DNA from: an uncultured Bacteroidota bacterium
Lineage (GTDB): Bacteria; Bacteroidota; Bacteroidia; Chitinophagales; Chitinophagaceae
Assembly: GCA_902826165.1 (NCBI GenBank)
Contig: CADEDV010000002.1
Coordinates: forward strand, 1 to 64,000
Reading direction: 5' to 3'
Length of the DNA stretch: 64,000 nucleotides
The notes beneath the pieces were generated by a model that searched no databases, was not told where the DNA came from, and was given only the letters and a program-made list of their open reading frames with translations. The stretch's first letter is position 1. Every line of letters starts with the position of its first letter. The translations under genes and the position numbers were made by a program. Of this stretch, positions 28,570-36,950 are shown piece after piece.

Positions 28570-28867
28570 GAGGGCTATCCATACTTCTTACCTGTATAAG
28601 CACAACAACTGATTCTTTCATGCGGGTATTGTTGCATTTCATGCAGCAATCCATTCGTTTGCTTCCGGTTGGCTTGCACACAGTCAATCCTTATTATAGC
28701 TTGGGTTAGTAAACATCCAATACCAGGTCACCCGGCAAAAGGCCCTGAACATAAGTCCAAACTCTGAAAAACCAGGTATTCCGATATCCTGAAAACCCTG
28801 TTGGCTCTTATGTGTGTAAACAATCGTGAAAGGCTTTTTGCCGGTGATCTTATTTTTAAAATCACAC
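28570..28867. other. Intergenic region with an imperfect dyad, no clear gene
   Basis: This gap of about 298 bp holds an imperfect 9-bp dyad at 28629-28649 (TTGTTGCAT, TTC, ATGCAGCAA). A minus-strand reading frame of about 61 codons (28684-28868) overlaps the next gene's start and has no recognised relative. No tRNA or clear promoter was seen. Confidence 0.4.
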
Positions 28868-30238
28868 ATGATGAAAGCCCCCTTACTGATCCTGCTCTTT
28901 TTTCTTTTCGTAACCCGCAGCAGTTTTTCGCAATGTGCTACTGCTCCACCCGTACCACCTGACTGCACAGGCTCCGAACCATTAGTAACAGACGGAGAAG
29001 AATTACACAACTCAACCACCAAATGGTTTTATGGTGCGACAACTATGTTCAGTACGCTTTCCCTGAAGGGCGGCACCCTGGTTGTTTGCGGCGATCTTTC
29101 TATTGACAAATTTTATATGGATAGCGGTACTATTTATGTACTGCCTGGTGCCCGTTTTGTCATTACATCTGGGATTGGTTCCGGGTTGATCTTTACGGGT
29201 GGCTGTTATATTTATAACTATGGCACTTGCGAAATACAGCGTAACCTTTCACTGGTCGATAATGCATCTGTTTCCAATCCCAATCTGCTCATCAATGCAA
29301 CCACCAGTTCTGTTTTTAAAATGTCAAACCAGTACCTGGTCATTAACAATGCCCATTCCTGGTTCGTAAACAAGGGGACTGCTGAATTCTGGGGCATCAT
29401 TCACGATCCACTCGCATCTCCCGGGTCTGTTTGCCTTGGAAATGGCAGCAGCACCCAAATGGCCGTATTGATCAATAAAGTGTCAAACAGTTATTCCGTA
29501 CCCACCGGCAATGCCTGTTTGTATGTTCGCCAATTTTCCCAGTTTTACGGACAGCTTACCAATAATACCGGGTTGCTGGCCTGTCTTGGCAACAGTCATA
29601 CTTCCGATTCCGGTTGCATACCCTGGGGCTGTCAACCGAATAACTGGGGATCGGCACAGGTCTTTACCAGTTGTAACAGTTGCAGTGCATTACTGGCATT
29701 ATCGGTTCACTTCACTTCCTTTACAACAAGTGTTACTGCTGACAATAGCAACCAGCTGAACTGGGAGATGAATACAGCTGCTCCTGCCGGTATCTTCAGG
29801 ATATTGCGATCTGCTGACGGCAGCAGGTTCAGCATCATTGACAGCTTTGAGAAAAAAGAAGCAGCCATAAGCAAATTTACCCGCCTTGATAAAAATCCTT
29901 TACCCGGAAATAACCACTATATGATCAAATACACTAACAGCAACGGATACTCTATAAACAGTAAGATCGTTCCTACCTATACAGAACCTAAAAATGGATT
30001 CAGCATTTTCCCGGTTCCTTTCGATAATAAATTCATTGTTCGTTATGCACCCGGTATGCGTCCCGAAAAGATTATCATCACCGATATCAGCGGCAGGAAT
30101 ATAAAAATTCACTATAACATTAAAGAAAGCTCACAGCAGGTAGAGATCATATTAGCAGATAAAGTAGAAGCAGGCATTTATATCATCCACATGGTCAATA
30201 ACCAAAAGTACACAGCCCAAACGATCATTAAGAATTAA
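28868..30238 (+). CDS. Secreted protein with type A T9SS sorting domain
   Basis: A start at 28868 or 28871 gives about 456 residues with a signal peptide (ILLFFLFVTRSSFSQ). The upstream extension to 28826 is not signal-like. The central part is beta-rich with repeated Gly/Asn/Thr turns and several Cys, likely a beta-helix or adhesin-like stalk; no enzymatic motif is seen. The last 80 residues form a type A sorting domain (FSIFPVPFDNKFIVRY, ITDISGRNI, GIYIIHMVNNQKYTAQTIIKN). The protein should be secreted and anchored by the type IX system. It ends at a strong terminator. Confidence 0.85.
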   Translation: MMKAPLLILLFFLFVTRSSFSQCATAPPVPPDCTGSEPLVTDGEELHNSTTKWFYGATTMFSTLSLKGGTLVVCGDLSIDKFYMDSGTIYVLPGARFVITSGIGSGLIFTGGCYIYNYGTCEIQRNLSLVDNASVSNPNLLINATTSSVFKMSNQYLVINNAHSWFVNKGTAEFWGIIHDPLASPGSVCLGNGSSTQMAVLINKVSNSYSVPTGNACLYVRQFSQFYGQLTNNTGLLACLGNSHTSDSGCIPWGCQPNNWGSAQVFTSCNSCSALLALSVHFTSFTTSVTADNSNQLNWEMNTAAPAGIFRILRSADGSRFSIIDSFEKKEAAISKFTRLDKNPLPGNNHYMIKYTNSNGYSINSKIVPTYTEPKNGFSIFPVPFDNKFIVRYAPGMRPEKIIITDISGRNIKIHYNIKESSQQVEIILADKVEAGIYIIHMVNNQKYTAQTIIKN

Positions 30239-30252
30239 GCTGAACTGTACGG

Positions 30253-30282
30253 CCGGGATGAGTAGCTCATCCCGGTCTTTTT
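30253..30282 (+). terminator. Intrinsic terminator after the T9SS type A gene
   Basis: CCGGGATGAG (30253-30262) and CTCATCCCGG (30266-30275) form a perfect 10-bp stem with a 3-nt loop, followed by TCTTTTTA. Confidence 0.9.
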
Positions 30283-31534
30283 ATTGCTTCAGGATCGCAT
30301 TACCTACGCCACAATCGAGGCAGCGTTTTGGATGGCAATAGTTATTTTTTAATTCAATTAATGCCTGCGAGTCGTAGGCTGTCCTGTTTTCCAGTCCTAA
30401 CTTCTCAAATCCCTTAGTGATCACATTTTTTTCGGCGGTTGTTTCTTCCAGCCACTGCAGGGCTTTGTCTTTATATAGTTGCTCGTTATGATAATTGCCA
30501 TATGCAAATAATACCGGTGCGATAGTATTAATGATGATATTATCAACCATGACAGCACCGAGTTTCTTTTTCCGGAAAGCAGATAGTTCATCAAACCGGT
30601 AATGATAATGCCAATAGTCATTTGCCATGATATCAAAACGGGATTTAACATTTTTTACTTCAGCAGCTTCCTTAATTTCAGCAAACAAATGAATGGAATG
30701 ATGAACCAGCATCGCCAGTTGCGCCAGCCGGACCGCCGGAAAATTTCCCGGCCGCATCCGAAGCGAAAATACCGGGCTATTGATTGGCTGGAGGCCATAT
30801 TTGTTTTTATAGAATGTATACTCTTTCTGTAGCATCACCGGGTAATCTTCTGTAAAATTTTCATTCAATAAGCCGGCCTGCCCAAGCAATAATGCTTCCA
30901 GCTGATGGATCTGGCTCTTATGTTTAGCAAGAATATTAATGGATAAAGACCGGGCAACAGCTTCAAAGGCATCGGCATTTACTTTCATTCCAAAGTTCCG
31001 GGCCAGCAACCACCAGAAAGTGGCTTCCCAATGATAGCTGTTCTGCTGCAGGTAGGTTTCTACAACCGCCGCTTTGCGTAATAATCGTTCTGCCAGCAAT
31101 CGTTCCTTCCAGCTTTTCCAGGTGATCTCTCGGACAGTATGGATCATTTTTTCACAGGGAATAAAGGAAGAGGAGAGCATCAATTCTTCATAGCGTTGCA
31201 GTAAAACTTTAGGTACCCTGCTTTTCAGCTCCAATACCGGCAACTCATTTGCTTTCGTATCGTTTTCCCAAACCACATGAAGAATGACGTTATTATAATT
31301 ATTATCCTGCTGGTGATTATGTTTTTTCCAATCAGATGTATTGATATGCAGTTCAACGGTGCCTGCCCAGGTGGTGGTTCCTATTTTAATTTTCGCATCA
31401 CTGAAATCAGGACCCTGGTTCGTATTATACTGACCAGGAAATAATATTTGCAGCGGCTCTCCGGCAGCTGTTGACAATTCTCCCTTATTATAATACTGGA
31501 ACTGCCAGATATATTGCAGCAATCTCTCTGTCAT
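30281..31534 (-). CDS. DUF2851 family protein
   Basis: This 417-residue protein is recognisable from its N-terminal block (LLQYIWQFQYY, then ILFPGQYNTNQGPDFSDAKI), the core GTVELHINTSDWKKHNHQQD and NNVILHVVWEND, and a C-terminal Cys-rich end (CHPKRCLDCGVGN). The arrangement of His, Asp and Glu in the N-terminal third resembles a nuclease-like core, but activity is not established. It is cytosolic. It is the last gene of the minus-strand run starting near 35220 and lies 47 bp after maf. Confidence 0.88.
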   Translation of the reverse strand: MTERLLQYIWQFQYYNKGELSTAAGEPLQILFPGQYNTNQGPDFSDAKIKIGTTTWAGTVELHINTSDWKKHNHQQDNNYNNVILHVVWENDTKANELPVLELKSRVPKVLLQRYEELMLSSSFIPCEKMIHTVREITWKSWKERLLAERLLRKAAVVETYLQQNSYHWEATFWWLLARNFGMKVNADAFEAVARSLSINILAKHKSQIHQLEALLLGQAGLLNENFTEDYPVMLQKEYTFYKNKYGLQPINSPVFSLRMRPGNFPAVRLAQLAMLVHHSIHLFAEIKEAAEVKNVKSRFDIMANDYWHYHYRFDELSAFRKKKLGAVMVDNIIINTIAPVLFAYGNYHNEQLYKDKALQWLEETTAEKNVITKGFEKLGLENRTAYDSQALIELKNNYCHPKRCLDCGVGNAILKQ

Positions 31535-31581
31535 GGGATAACAGTTTATTTATTGCTACAACCGGCTAACCTTTCCCTAAG

Positions 31582-32151
31582 TTAAGCATTTAGTTGATGC
31601 AAAGCCAGTACCACCCTGCTTACCGGCAAACCCATGACATTATAAAAATCGCCTTTGATGGATTTGATTCCCACCACACCGATCCATTCCTGGATGGCAT
31701 AAGCCCCGGCCTTATCGTACGGCTTATATTTATCTACGTAAAATTCAATCTGCTCAACCGTCAGGTCATGAAACTCTACTTCCGTAACATCAGCAAATGC
31801 TATTTCCGCATCACCCTTTCTTATCACTACTCCTGTTACTACCCGGTGTTTTTCTCCTGCCAGGGCCAGCAGCATACTCACTGCATCTTCCCGGTGAACC
31901 GGCTTGCCCAGAATATGATCATCACCCAATACCACAATAGTATCAGCCGCTAATACAGTTTCTGTTTCATTGCACATCGCCTGCACGGCCAATGCTTTAT
32001 TCCGGGCAATATAAACCGCCACTTCTTCAGCTGTAATTCCCGGAGGAAACCGTTCGTCCGTTTCTTTCACCACTACTTCAAAAGGTACTTCGGCCCATTC
32101 CAGTAATTGTTTACGCCGGGGTGACTGTGATGCAAGAATTATTTTATTCAT
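31582..32151 (-). CDS. maf: Maf-type nucleoside triphosphate pyrophosphatase
   Basis: Maf proteins hydrolyse non-canonical or modified nucleoside triphosphates (dTTP/UTP in the YhdE-like group) and are linked to septum inhibition. The 189 residues include the N-terminal nucleotide loop SQSPRRKQLLEWA, KETDERFPPG, the catalytic Asp in LAADTIVVLGD and C-terminal GDFYNVMGLPVSRV. The start codon overlaps the end of the UbiA gene by 4 bp, indicating translational coupling. Confidence 0.94.
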   Translation of the reverse strand: MNKIILASQSPRRKQLLEWAEVPFEVVVKETDERFPPGITAEEVAVYIARNKALAVQAMCNETETVLAADTIVVLGDDHILGKPVHREDAVSMLLALAGEKHRVVTGVVIRKGDAEIAFADVTEVEFHDLTVEQIEFYVDKYKPYDKAGAYAIQEWIGVVGIKSIKGDFYNVMGLPVSRVVLALHQLNA

Positions 32152-33080
32152 AGGTAAAAATAAAAGAAAACCATGGAGAGAATACCGGTTAGCATAACCA
32201 GCTTAGTCCAGTTGCTCAGTTGGTGAAATTGGGCTGTTGTCCGGGCTTTAAAAAGTTCGTAAAAAATATACCCCAATGGTAAAATGATCAGTACAATGCT
32301 ATACAGCACCGGCAGCCACCACCTGAATTGTAATACATATACCTGCACGATGATAAGAATGGTGATCAACACGATCAGCCATACTGCCACATATACTTTG
32401 GTGGCATTAACACCCCAAACGATCGGCATGGTGCGGCACCCATACTTTGCATCGCCTTCCATATCTTCCATATCCTTGATCGCTTCCCGGATCAAAGAAC
32501 TGATAAAAGCAAAACCGGCATACAGGAAAGCCAGCCTGAAAAATTTCTGGTGAGACTCCTCTCCCAGCCCGATGGCATCAGCCACAGAAACTTTGGAGAA
32601 GAAAATAATAAGAATGGTCCAGGCAGTCAGCAGGGAGATCACAATATTGCCAATGAGCAAACTCTTTTTGAAATTGGTAGAATAGAACCAGAGCAAAGCC
32701 ACACAGGCGATATTAGCCAGAATCAAATACCATTTTTCAATAAACGGCAACGCAACCACCGTCAGTATCAATCCGCTTGTGCTCAGCATAAAATGCCAGG
32801 CGATGGCCCAGCGTCGATGGATCAGTTTATCCACCACCATCTTTTGAGGCTTGTTGACTTCATCAATGTTGATATCAAAATAATCATTGATCACATATCC
32901 TGCAGCGGCAATAAAAACAGAAGCCAGCACCAGGATGAAAAACCGGAACAGGTCGCCGGAAGAAACATGCCCTTTGTAGAGCACATTGTAAATGCAGAAA
33001 TGAAAAAGTAATTGCGTCAGCGCAATAAAAAAAAGGTTGGGCAGTCGGATCATCTTCAGGAAAGCGGCTGTCAACCTCAT
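32148..33080 (-). CDS. UbiA family prenyltransferase (GGGP synthase-like in annotation)
   Basis: This 310-residue membrane protein has about eight helices and both Asp-rich motifs of UbiA enzymes: VINDYFDINIDEVNKP near residue 65 and DMEDMEGDAKYG near residue 200. These enzymes attach a polyprenyl diphosphate to an acceptor in the inner membrane. Bacteroidota homologues are usually called geranylgeranylglycerol-phosphate geranylgeranyltransferase, but the acceptor cannot be read from sequence. It overlaps maf by 4 bp and follows the KdsC-like gene by 57 bp. Confidence 0.88.
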   Translation of the reverse strand: MRLTAAFLKMIRLPNLFFIALTQLLFHFCIYNVLYKGHVSSGDLFRFFILVLASVFIAAAGYVINDYFDINIDEVNKPQKMVVDKLIHRRWAIAWHFMLSTSGLILTVVALPFIEKWYLILANIACVALLWFYSTNFKKSLLIGNIVISLLTAWTILIIFFSKVSVADAIGLGEESHQKFFRLAFLYAGFAFISSLIREAIKDMEDMEGDAKYGCRTMPIVWGVNATKVYVAVWLIVLITILIIVQVYVLQFRWWLPVLYSIVLIILPLGYIFYELFKARTTAQFHQLSNWTKLVMLTGILSMVFFYFYL

Positions 33081-33137
33081 TGAAAAAAATTTGGCGAAAG
33101 ATACGGCAGAAGAGCGAAGTATAAAATAAGAGTATTA

Positions 33138-33659
33138 TCAGCGGGAAGTTACGTCGGTACGGTACTCCCAGTGGTCATTCAGCTTCAAAACCTTTTCTAT
33201 TACATCCCGTACACAGGCAGCTCCCCCGTTCAGGTGTGAAATATAACTGGCCGCCTCTTTGATCTCTGCCACTGCATCAGCAGGACAACAGGGCAAACCC
33301 ACCGATTTCATAGCAGGAAGATCAGGCAGATCATCGCCCATGTAAAGCACTTCTTCCTTTTTGAGTTTGTTGGCTTTCATGTATTCTTCAAGAAAAGCTT
33401 TCTTATCCAAAACAGACATGCTGATATCTTTTACACCCAGTTTTTCCAGCCTGTCCACCACCTGTGCTGAATTGCCTCCTGAAATAATACGGACACGGTA
33501 CCCGTTCTTGATCGCCATCTGCAAAGCGAAACCATCCTTAATATTCATACGGCGTGCCTGCAAACCATTATCAAGCACCAGCACGGTGCCATCGGTTAGT
33601 ACACCATCCACATCAAAAACAAAAGTGGTTATCTTTTTGAATAGTTCAAGGACGTTCAT
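33138..33659 (-). CDS. KdsC-like HAD phosphatase
   Basis: The ATG at 33659 gives 173 residues; upstream in-frame codons are translated repeat sequence and unlikely to be coding. HAD-IIIA motifs are FVFDVDGVLTDG (nucleophile Asp and acid Asp), IISGG (motif II) and MGDDLPDLPAM (motif IV). KdsC enzymes remove phosphate from KDO-8-phosphate during lipopolysaccharide synthesis; cap-less tetrameric members look like this. No kds genes are adjacent, so a different phosphosugar substrate is possible. Part of the DUF2520-to-DUF2851 run. Confidence 0.87.
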   Translation of the reverse strand: MNVLELFKKITTFVFDVDGVLTDGTVLVLDNGLQARRMNIKDGFALQMAIKNGYRVRIISGGNSAQVVDRLEKLGVKDISMSVLDKKAFLEEYMKANKLKKEEVLYMGDDLPDLPAMKSVGLPCCPADAVAEIKEAASYISHLNGGAACVRDVIEKVLKLNDHWEYRTDVTSR

Positions 33660-33666
33660 GTTTGCA

Positions 33667-33709
33667 GGTTGATAAGTTTGTAAGTTGACAAGGATGAACA
33701 AGTCAACTT
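33667..33709. repeat. Octad-periodic tract with inverted repeat before kdsC-like gene
   Basis: GTT recurs at 33668, 33676 and 33684 with 8-bp spacing. AAGTTGAC (33682-33689) is exactly complementary to GTCAACTT (33702-33709). The tract lies between the iscX and kdsC-like genes and resembles the heptad arrays elsewhere but with period 8. Confidence 0.5.
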
Positions 33710-33721
33710 TTCAACGATTGA

Positions 33722-33961
33722 CTACTTCTGGCTATCTCTCCATTCATATACCCAGGCACTTTGGATCATTTCCAGGTGACCTTCTGTACTTTGTTCACGG
33801 GTTCCTTCAAAACCGGGGATTTGTAATATCCATTCCAGCAGGTCGGTGAAACGAACCCTGTATATTTTCCCTTCATTAAATTCATCACCAAAACGTTCAT
33901 ACAGTTTCAGGGCAATGTCTTCATGATCGCTCCAATTGATCGGTGGTTCAAAATGACTCAT
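33722..33961 (-). CDS. iscX: IscX-like Fe-S assembly protein
   Basis: This 79-residue protein starts at the ATG at 33961. The upstream in-frame codons come from a 7-bp repeat array, so the longer start is rejected. It matches IscX/YfhJ: INWSDHEDIALKLYERFGDE, VRFTDLLEWILQIPGFEG and the end IQSAWVYEW. IscX binds IscS and iron and tunes Fe-S cluster assembly in the cytosol. It directly follows a 2Fe-2S ferredoxin gene, the same order as at the end of the E. coli isc operon, but no other isc genes are nearby. Confidence 0.88.
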   Translation of the reverse strand: MSHFEPPINWSDHEDIALKLYERFGDEFNEGKIYRVRFTDLLEWILQIPGFEGTREQSTEGHLEMIQSAWVYEWRDSQK

Positions 33962-33980
33962 AATCTTATTTCTGTTTATT

Positions 33981-34015
33981 AGCTCGCAGCTCAAAGCTTA
34001 TGGCTCACAGCTTTC
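33981..34015 (+). repeat. Five-unit heptad array (AGCTNNN), 35 bp
   Basis: AGCT (once GGCT) recurs at 33981, 33988, 33995, 34002 and 34009 with exact 7-bp spacing (units such as AGCTCGC and AGCTCAA). It lies in the gap between ferredoxin and iscX, starting 5 nt beyond the ferredoxin stop codon in the sense direction. Confidence 0.75.
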
Positions 34016-34019
34016 TCTA

Positions 34020-34355
34020 TTATTCTCCCAAAAATTGTGTCTGGTCGGGTAATGTTACTTCTATTTCCCCTTCCCCATCATGCAACAGGCACTGGCATCC
34101 CAGCCTGGAATTCAGCCGGGGGCTTACCGCCCTGTCAATAAAATCTTCTTCCTTATCACTGATCGGGTCAATAAACTGCTCTCCTTTTTCCACATATACA
34201 TGGCATGTGCTGCAGGCACAAACACCACCACAATTATGATGCAGGTCAATATCGTTCTTCAGTGCTATTTCCAGGATACTTTCCCAGGGGCCAACGTTCT
34301 GAATAACCACCGGCTCCAGTCCTTTTTCCTCAAAATTGAATTTGATCGTATACAT
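34020..34355 (-). CDS. fdx: 2Fe-2S ferredoxin (Isc/adrenodoxin type)
   Basis: This 111-residue ferredoxin has the cluster ligands in HHNCGGVCACSTCHVYV (C-x5-C-x2-C spacing by eye) and a final Cys in SRLGCQCLL, as in vertebrate-type ferredoxins. It carries electrons, probably for Fe-S cluster assembly given the adjacent iscX. It is soluble, with no signal. An exact -7 promoter box lies 25 nt upstream of the start, so fdx-iscX can be transcribed separately from the DUF2520 gene. Confidence 0.93.
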   Translation of the reverse strand: MYTIKFNFEEKGLEPVVIQNVGPWESILEIALKNDIDLHHNCGGVCACSTCHVYVEKGEQFIDPISDKEEDFIDRAVSPRLNSRLGCQCLLHDGEGEIEVTLPDQTQFLGE

Positions 34356-34380
34356 CTGTTCCTTTTTTCGTTTCAGGGGC

Positions 34381-34388
34381 CAAAAGTA
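34381..34388 (-). promoter_or_regulatory. -7 promoter element for fdx
   Basis: TACTTTTG on the minus strand matches TAnnTTTG exactly, 25 nt before the ATG at 34355. Confidence 0.6.
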
Positions 34389-34458
34389 TTGTAAAAACGA
34401 ATAAAAGGTTTACTTGTTCGGGAAAATGATACGATGAGAACAGTTTAACTAGTGCCCA

Positions 34459-35220
34459 TTATTTCACTTGCTGAATACTTTCTGTGAGTAACAGGTAGAT
34501 CGTCTTTAAACCCGGATAGTCATTCAGCAGTTCCAGGTGTTTCTCAATCGTTTCTTTATCATGGCGGACGGCCGGGCCAGTTTGCGCCTGTTTCGGGGGT
34601 ATATCTTTGATGCGTAAGGCTGTTTCCTCAATCAGCGGCAACAACTGTTTAAAATCAAGTCCTTCTTTTTTACAGTATTCCTGGGCAAGCGTATACAGGT
34701 GATTGGTAAAATTGCTGACCAGCACAGCTGCTACATGCAGTTTTAACCTGTCTTCATTACCGGCTTCCGCTACTTTTTCATCAGCGATCGATTGCGCCAG
34801 TGCTTCCAGTTTCTTTTTGGTAAACTCATCGCTTCCTTCAAAAAAAACAGGCACTTCGGGCAAATGAGCCGTTTCTTTCCGCAGGCTTTGTAACGGGTAA
34901 AAAACTCCATAATGTTCAGTAATGCCTTTCAGGATTTCCTTGGGTACGGCCGCGGCAGTATGCACCACTACTTTACCGGGTAATTTCAGATCCAGCGCCA
35001 CATCATCAATAGCATAATCGGCAACGGCGATAAGATACACATCCGCTTTCTTACTGATCATACTTTTATAATTGGTGGACTCAGTATCCCACTCATAAGC
35101 CAGCTGGCTGGCTTCTGAAGCATTACGACTATATATCTGTAGAATACTATGACCAGCTGCTTTGAATTTTCTTCCCAGCACTGCTGCCACATTACCTGAC
35201 CCGATGATTACAATATCCAT
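34459..35220 (-). CDS. Rossmann-like / DUF2520 protein
   Basis: Starting at the ATG at 35220 there are 253 residues: an N-terminal NAD(P)-binding fold (MDIVIIGSGNVAAVLG) with YLIAVADYAIDDVA, then a C-terminal helical DUF2520 domain introduced by YGVFYPLQSLRKE and ending with many helices. It resembles F420-dependent and 6-phosphogluconate-type dehydrogenases, but the substrate is unknown. A strong Shine-Dalgarno-like GGAGGAG lies 4-10 nt before this start, unusual for this genome and supporting 35220 over the longer reading. First gene of the minus-strand run. Confidence 0.87.
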   Translation of the reverse strand: MDIVIIGSGNVAAVLGRKFKAAGHSILQIYSRNASEASQLAYEWDTESTNYKSMISKKADVYLIAVADYAIDDVALDLKLPGKVVVHTAAAVPKEILKGITEHYGVFYPLQSLRKETAHLPEVPVFFEGSDEFTKKKLEALAQSIADEKVAEAGNEDRLKLHVAAVLVSNFTNHLYTLAQEYCKKEGLDFKQLLPLIEETALRIKDIPPKQAQTGPAVRHDKETIEKHLELLNDYPGLKTIYLLLTESIQQVK

Positions 35221-35293
35221 AATGCTCCTCCGAATCTTTCCCCGGGGGATTGGGGCTTTTACAATCATTAAAGTATCATGCGTTGCCTTGTCT

Positions 35294-35301
35294 TATTTTT
35301 G
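35294..35301 (+). promoter_or_regulatory. -7 promoter element abutting the alpha/beta hydrolase start
   Basis: TATTTTTG matches TAnnTTTG exactly and ends 6 nt before the ATG at 35308. It lies inside the longer in-frame reading from 35278, so the shorter start is preferred. Confidence 0.5.
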
Positions 35302-35307
35302 CCTTGC

Positions 35308-36150
35308 ATGAAATTAGCACAAAAAATCGCTGTCAGCTATTTTAGGACCAAATTCAAACTGTTAACAGTTGTTTCCAGTACGAAAGCGGCTGAAAAAGCA
35401 TTCGATTTGTTCCGCACACCGCAACGACGTAATAAGAAGCCTGCGCCAAAGATCTTTGAACAGGCTGAAAAATTATCTTTCAAACTGGATGGTATCACTA
35501 TCCATGGCTGGCGCTGGAACCACCCTGCTGAGCGAAAAGTACTCATCATACACGGTTTCGAATCTTCCGCCACCAGTTTTGACCGCTATGTGAAGCCCCT
35601 CGTGAAAAAAGGATACGAAGTATTGGCTTTTGATGCACCGGCACACGGCAAAAGCGGCAGCAAACAAATTACAGCCCCTCTATACGCAAAAACAATTACA
35701 GAGATCAATCAACGCTATGGCCCCATTCAATCTTTTATGGCGCATTCATTCGGGGGACTTGCCGTAAGTCTTGCATTGGAAGAAATCCATCATACCAATG
35801 ATACCCGCTTAGTATTGATCGCACCGGCTACGGAAACGACCACTGCTATCAATACTTTTTTTCATTTCCTGAAACTGGATGATGCATTGCGGCCCGAATT
35901 TGAAAAGATCATTATCAAAGCAGGCGGGCATCCTTCTTCCTGGTATTCTATCCGCAGGGCCATGAATCATATCCGGGCCCAGGTGCTCTGGTTGCATGAT
36001 GAAGATGATGAGATCACCCCGCTGACCGACGCCTGTAAAGTAAAAGAGGAAAACTATCCGAACATACAATTCGTAATTACAAAGGGACTGGGCCACCGCC
36101 GGATCTACCGGGATAACAAGGTGTCCAAAGCCATTGTTGATTTTTTATGA
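35308..36150 (+). CDS. Alpha/beta hydrolase
   Basis: This protein of 280 residues, from the ATG at 35308, has an alpha/beta-hydrolase core. HGFESSATSFDRYVKPL is the oxyanion region, LAFDAPAHGKS the strand and turn, and FMAHSFGGLAVSL the nucleophile elbow with Ser in HSFGG. The catalytic acid is probably in DEDDEI and the base His in GLGHRRI. Such enzymes hydrolyse esters or related bonds; the substrate is unknown. It has no signal peptide. The last codon overlaps the SGNH gene (ATGA overlap), so the two are translationally coupled. Confidence 0.88.
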   Translation: MKLAQKIAVSYFRTKFKLLTVVSSTKAAEKAFDLFRTPQRRNKKPAPKIFEQAEKLSFKLDGITIHGWRWNHPAERKVLIIHGFESSATSFDRYVKPLVKKGYEVLAFDAPAHGKSGSKQITAPLYAKTITEINQRYGPIQSFMAHSFGGLAVSLALEEIHHTNDTRLVLIAPATETTTAINTFFHFLKLDDALRPEFEKIIIKAGGHPSSWYSIRRAMNHIRAQVLWLHDEDDEITPLTDACKVKEENYPNIQFVITKGLGHRRIYRDNKVSKAIVDFL

Positions 36151-36842
36151 AACCTGTATTCATTCTGTTTAGTTTCTTTACTATTGCCGTTAGTTTCAGT
36201 TATCAACCAAACACTCCCGAAATGGCTGTTCAAAAATATACGTATCTCGCTATCGGTGATTCTTATACCATTGGCGAAAGTGTTCCTGCGACTGAAAATT
36301 TCCCGAACCAGACTGTTCAACTTCTGCAAAAAGAAAATAATATAACAGCAGAAGCAAGGATCATTGCCAAAACCGGCTGGACAACTGATGAACTAGAAGC
36401 AGGTATTTTGGCGGCTGATAAAGAAGACCCATTGCTGCCATCGTATGATTTCGTTTCCCTGTTAATTGGTGTCAATAATCAATACCGGGGTCGTTCTGTT
36501 GAAGACTATAAACCGGAATTTGAAGCCCTGCTGAAAAAAGCAATCAGGTTCACCGGGAATAATGCCAACCATGTGGTTGTACTTTCCATCCCCGATTGGG
36601 GTATTACTCCTTTTGCCGAAGGAAGAAACCGTTCACAGATCGCTGCTGAAATTGATGCCTACAATAAAGCCAATAAAGAAATTGCTTTACAATATAAGGT
36701 TCATTACATTGATATAACTCCCTGGACAAGGGAAGCGGCAACAGATCACTCCTTATTAGCCGCAGATGGCTTACATCCTTCCGGCAAGGAATATAAAAGA
36801 TGGGCTGTAGCGATGAGCCAATATTTAAAATCGTTTTTTTAG
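36147..36842 (+). CDS. Secreted SGNH/GDSL hydrolase
   Basis: This 231-residue protein has a signal sequence (MKPVFILFSFFTIAVSFS) and the SGNH blocks: YLAIGDSYTIGES with the nucleophile Ser, LLIGVNNQY as the Asn-containing block III and DGLHPSGKEY with the catalytic Asp and His. It would deacylate a lipid or sugar ester in the periplasm or at the surface. The gene overlaps the preceding alpha/beta hydrolase by 4 bp, suggesting the two hydrolases act on related esters on opposite sides of the membrane. Confidence 0.9.
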   Translation: MKPVFILFSFFTIAVSFSYQPNTPEMAVQKYTYLAIGDSYTIGESVPATENFPNQTVQLLQKENNITAEARIIAKTGWTTDELEAGILAADKEDPLLPSYDFVSLLIGVNNQYRGRSVEDYKPEFEALLKKAIRFTGNNANHVVVLSIPDWGITPFAEGRNRSQIAAEIDAYNKANKEIALQYKVHYIDITPWTREAATDHSLLAADGLHPSGKEYKRWAVAMSQYLKSFF

Positions 36843-36950
36843 CTATAAAACAAGGAAATATGACAGGTACTTCTGCCTGAAAAGTCGGGAAACCTGGCTA
36901 CAAAAAAAATAGTTTCCGGGAAAATTAATTATTCTTGCTCTAATTTGCAG

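Noticed and set aside
28684-28868. Minus-strand reading frame of about 61 codons overlapping the start of the T9SS type A gene
   Set aside because: Composition is partly protein-like, but it has no recognised relative and overlaps a well-supported signal peptide on the other strand.
33660-33701. Longer start for the KdsC-like gene
   Set aside because: The extra codons are translated periodic repeat, and MNVLELFKK is a normal family N-terminus.
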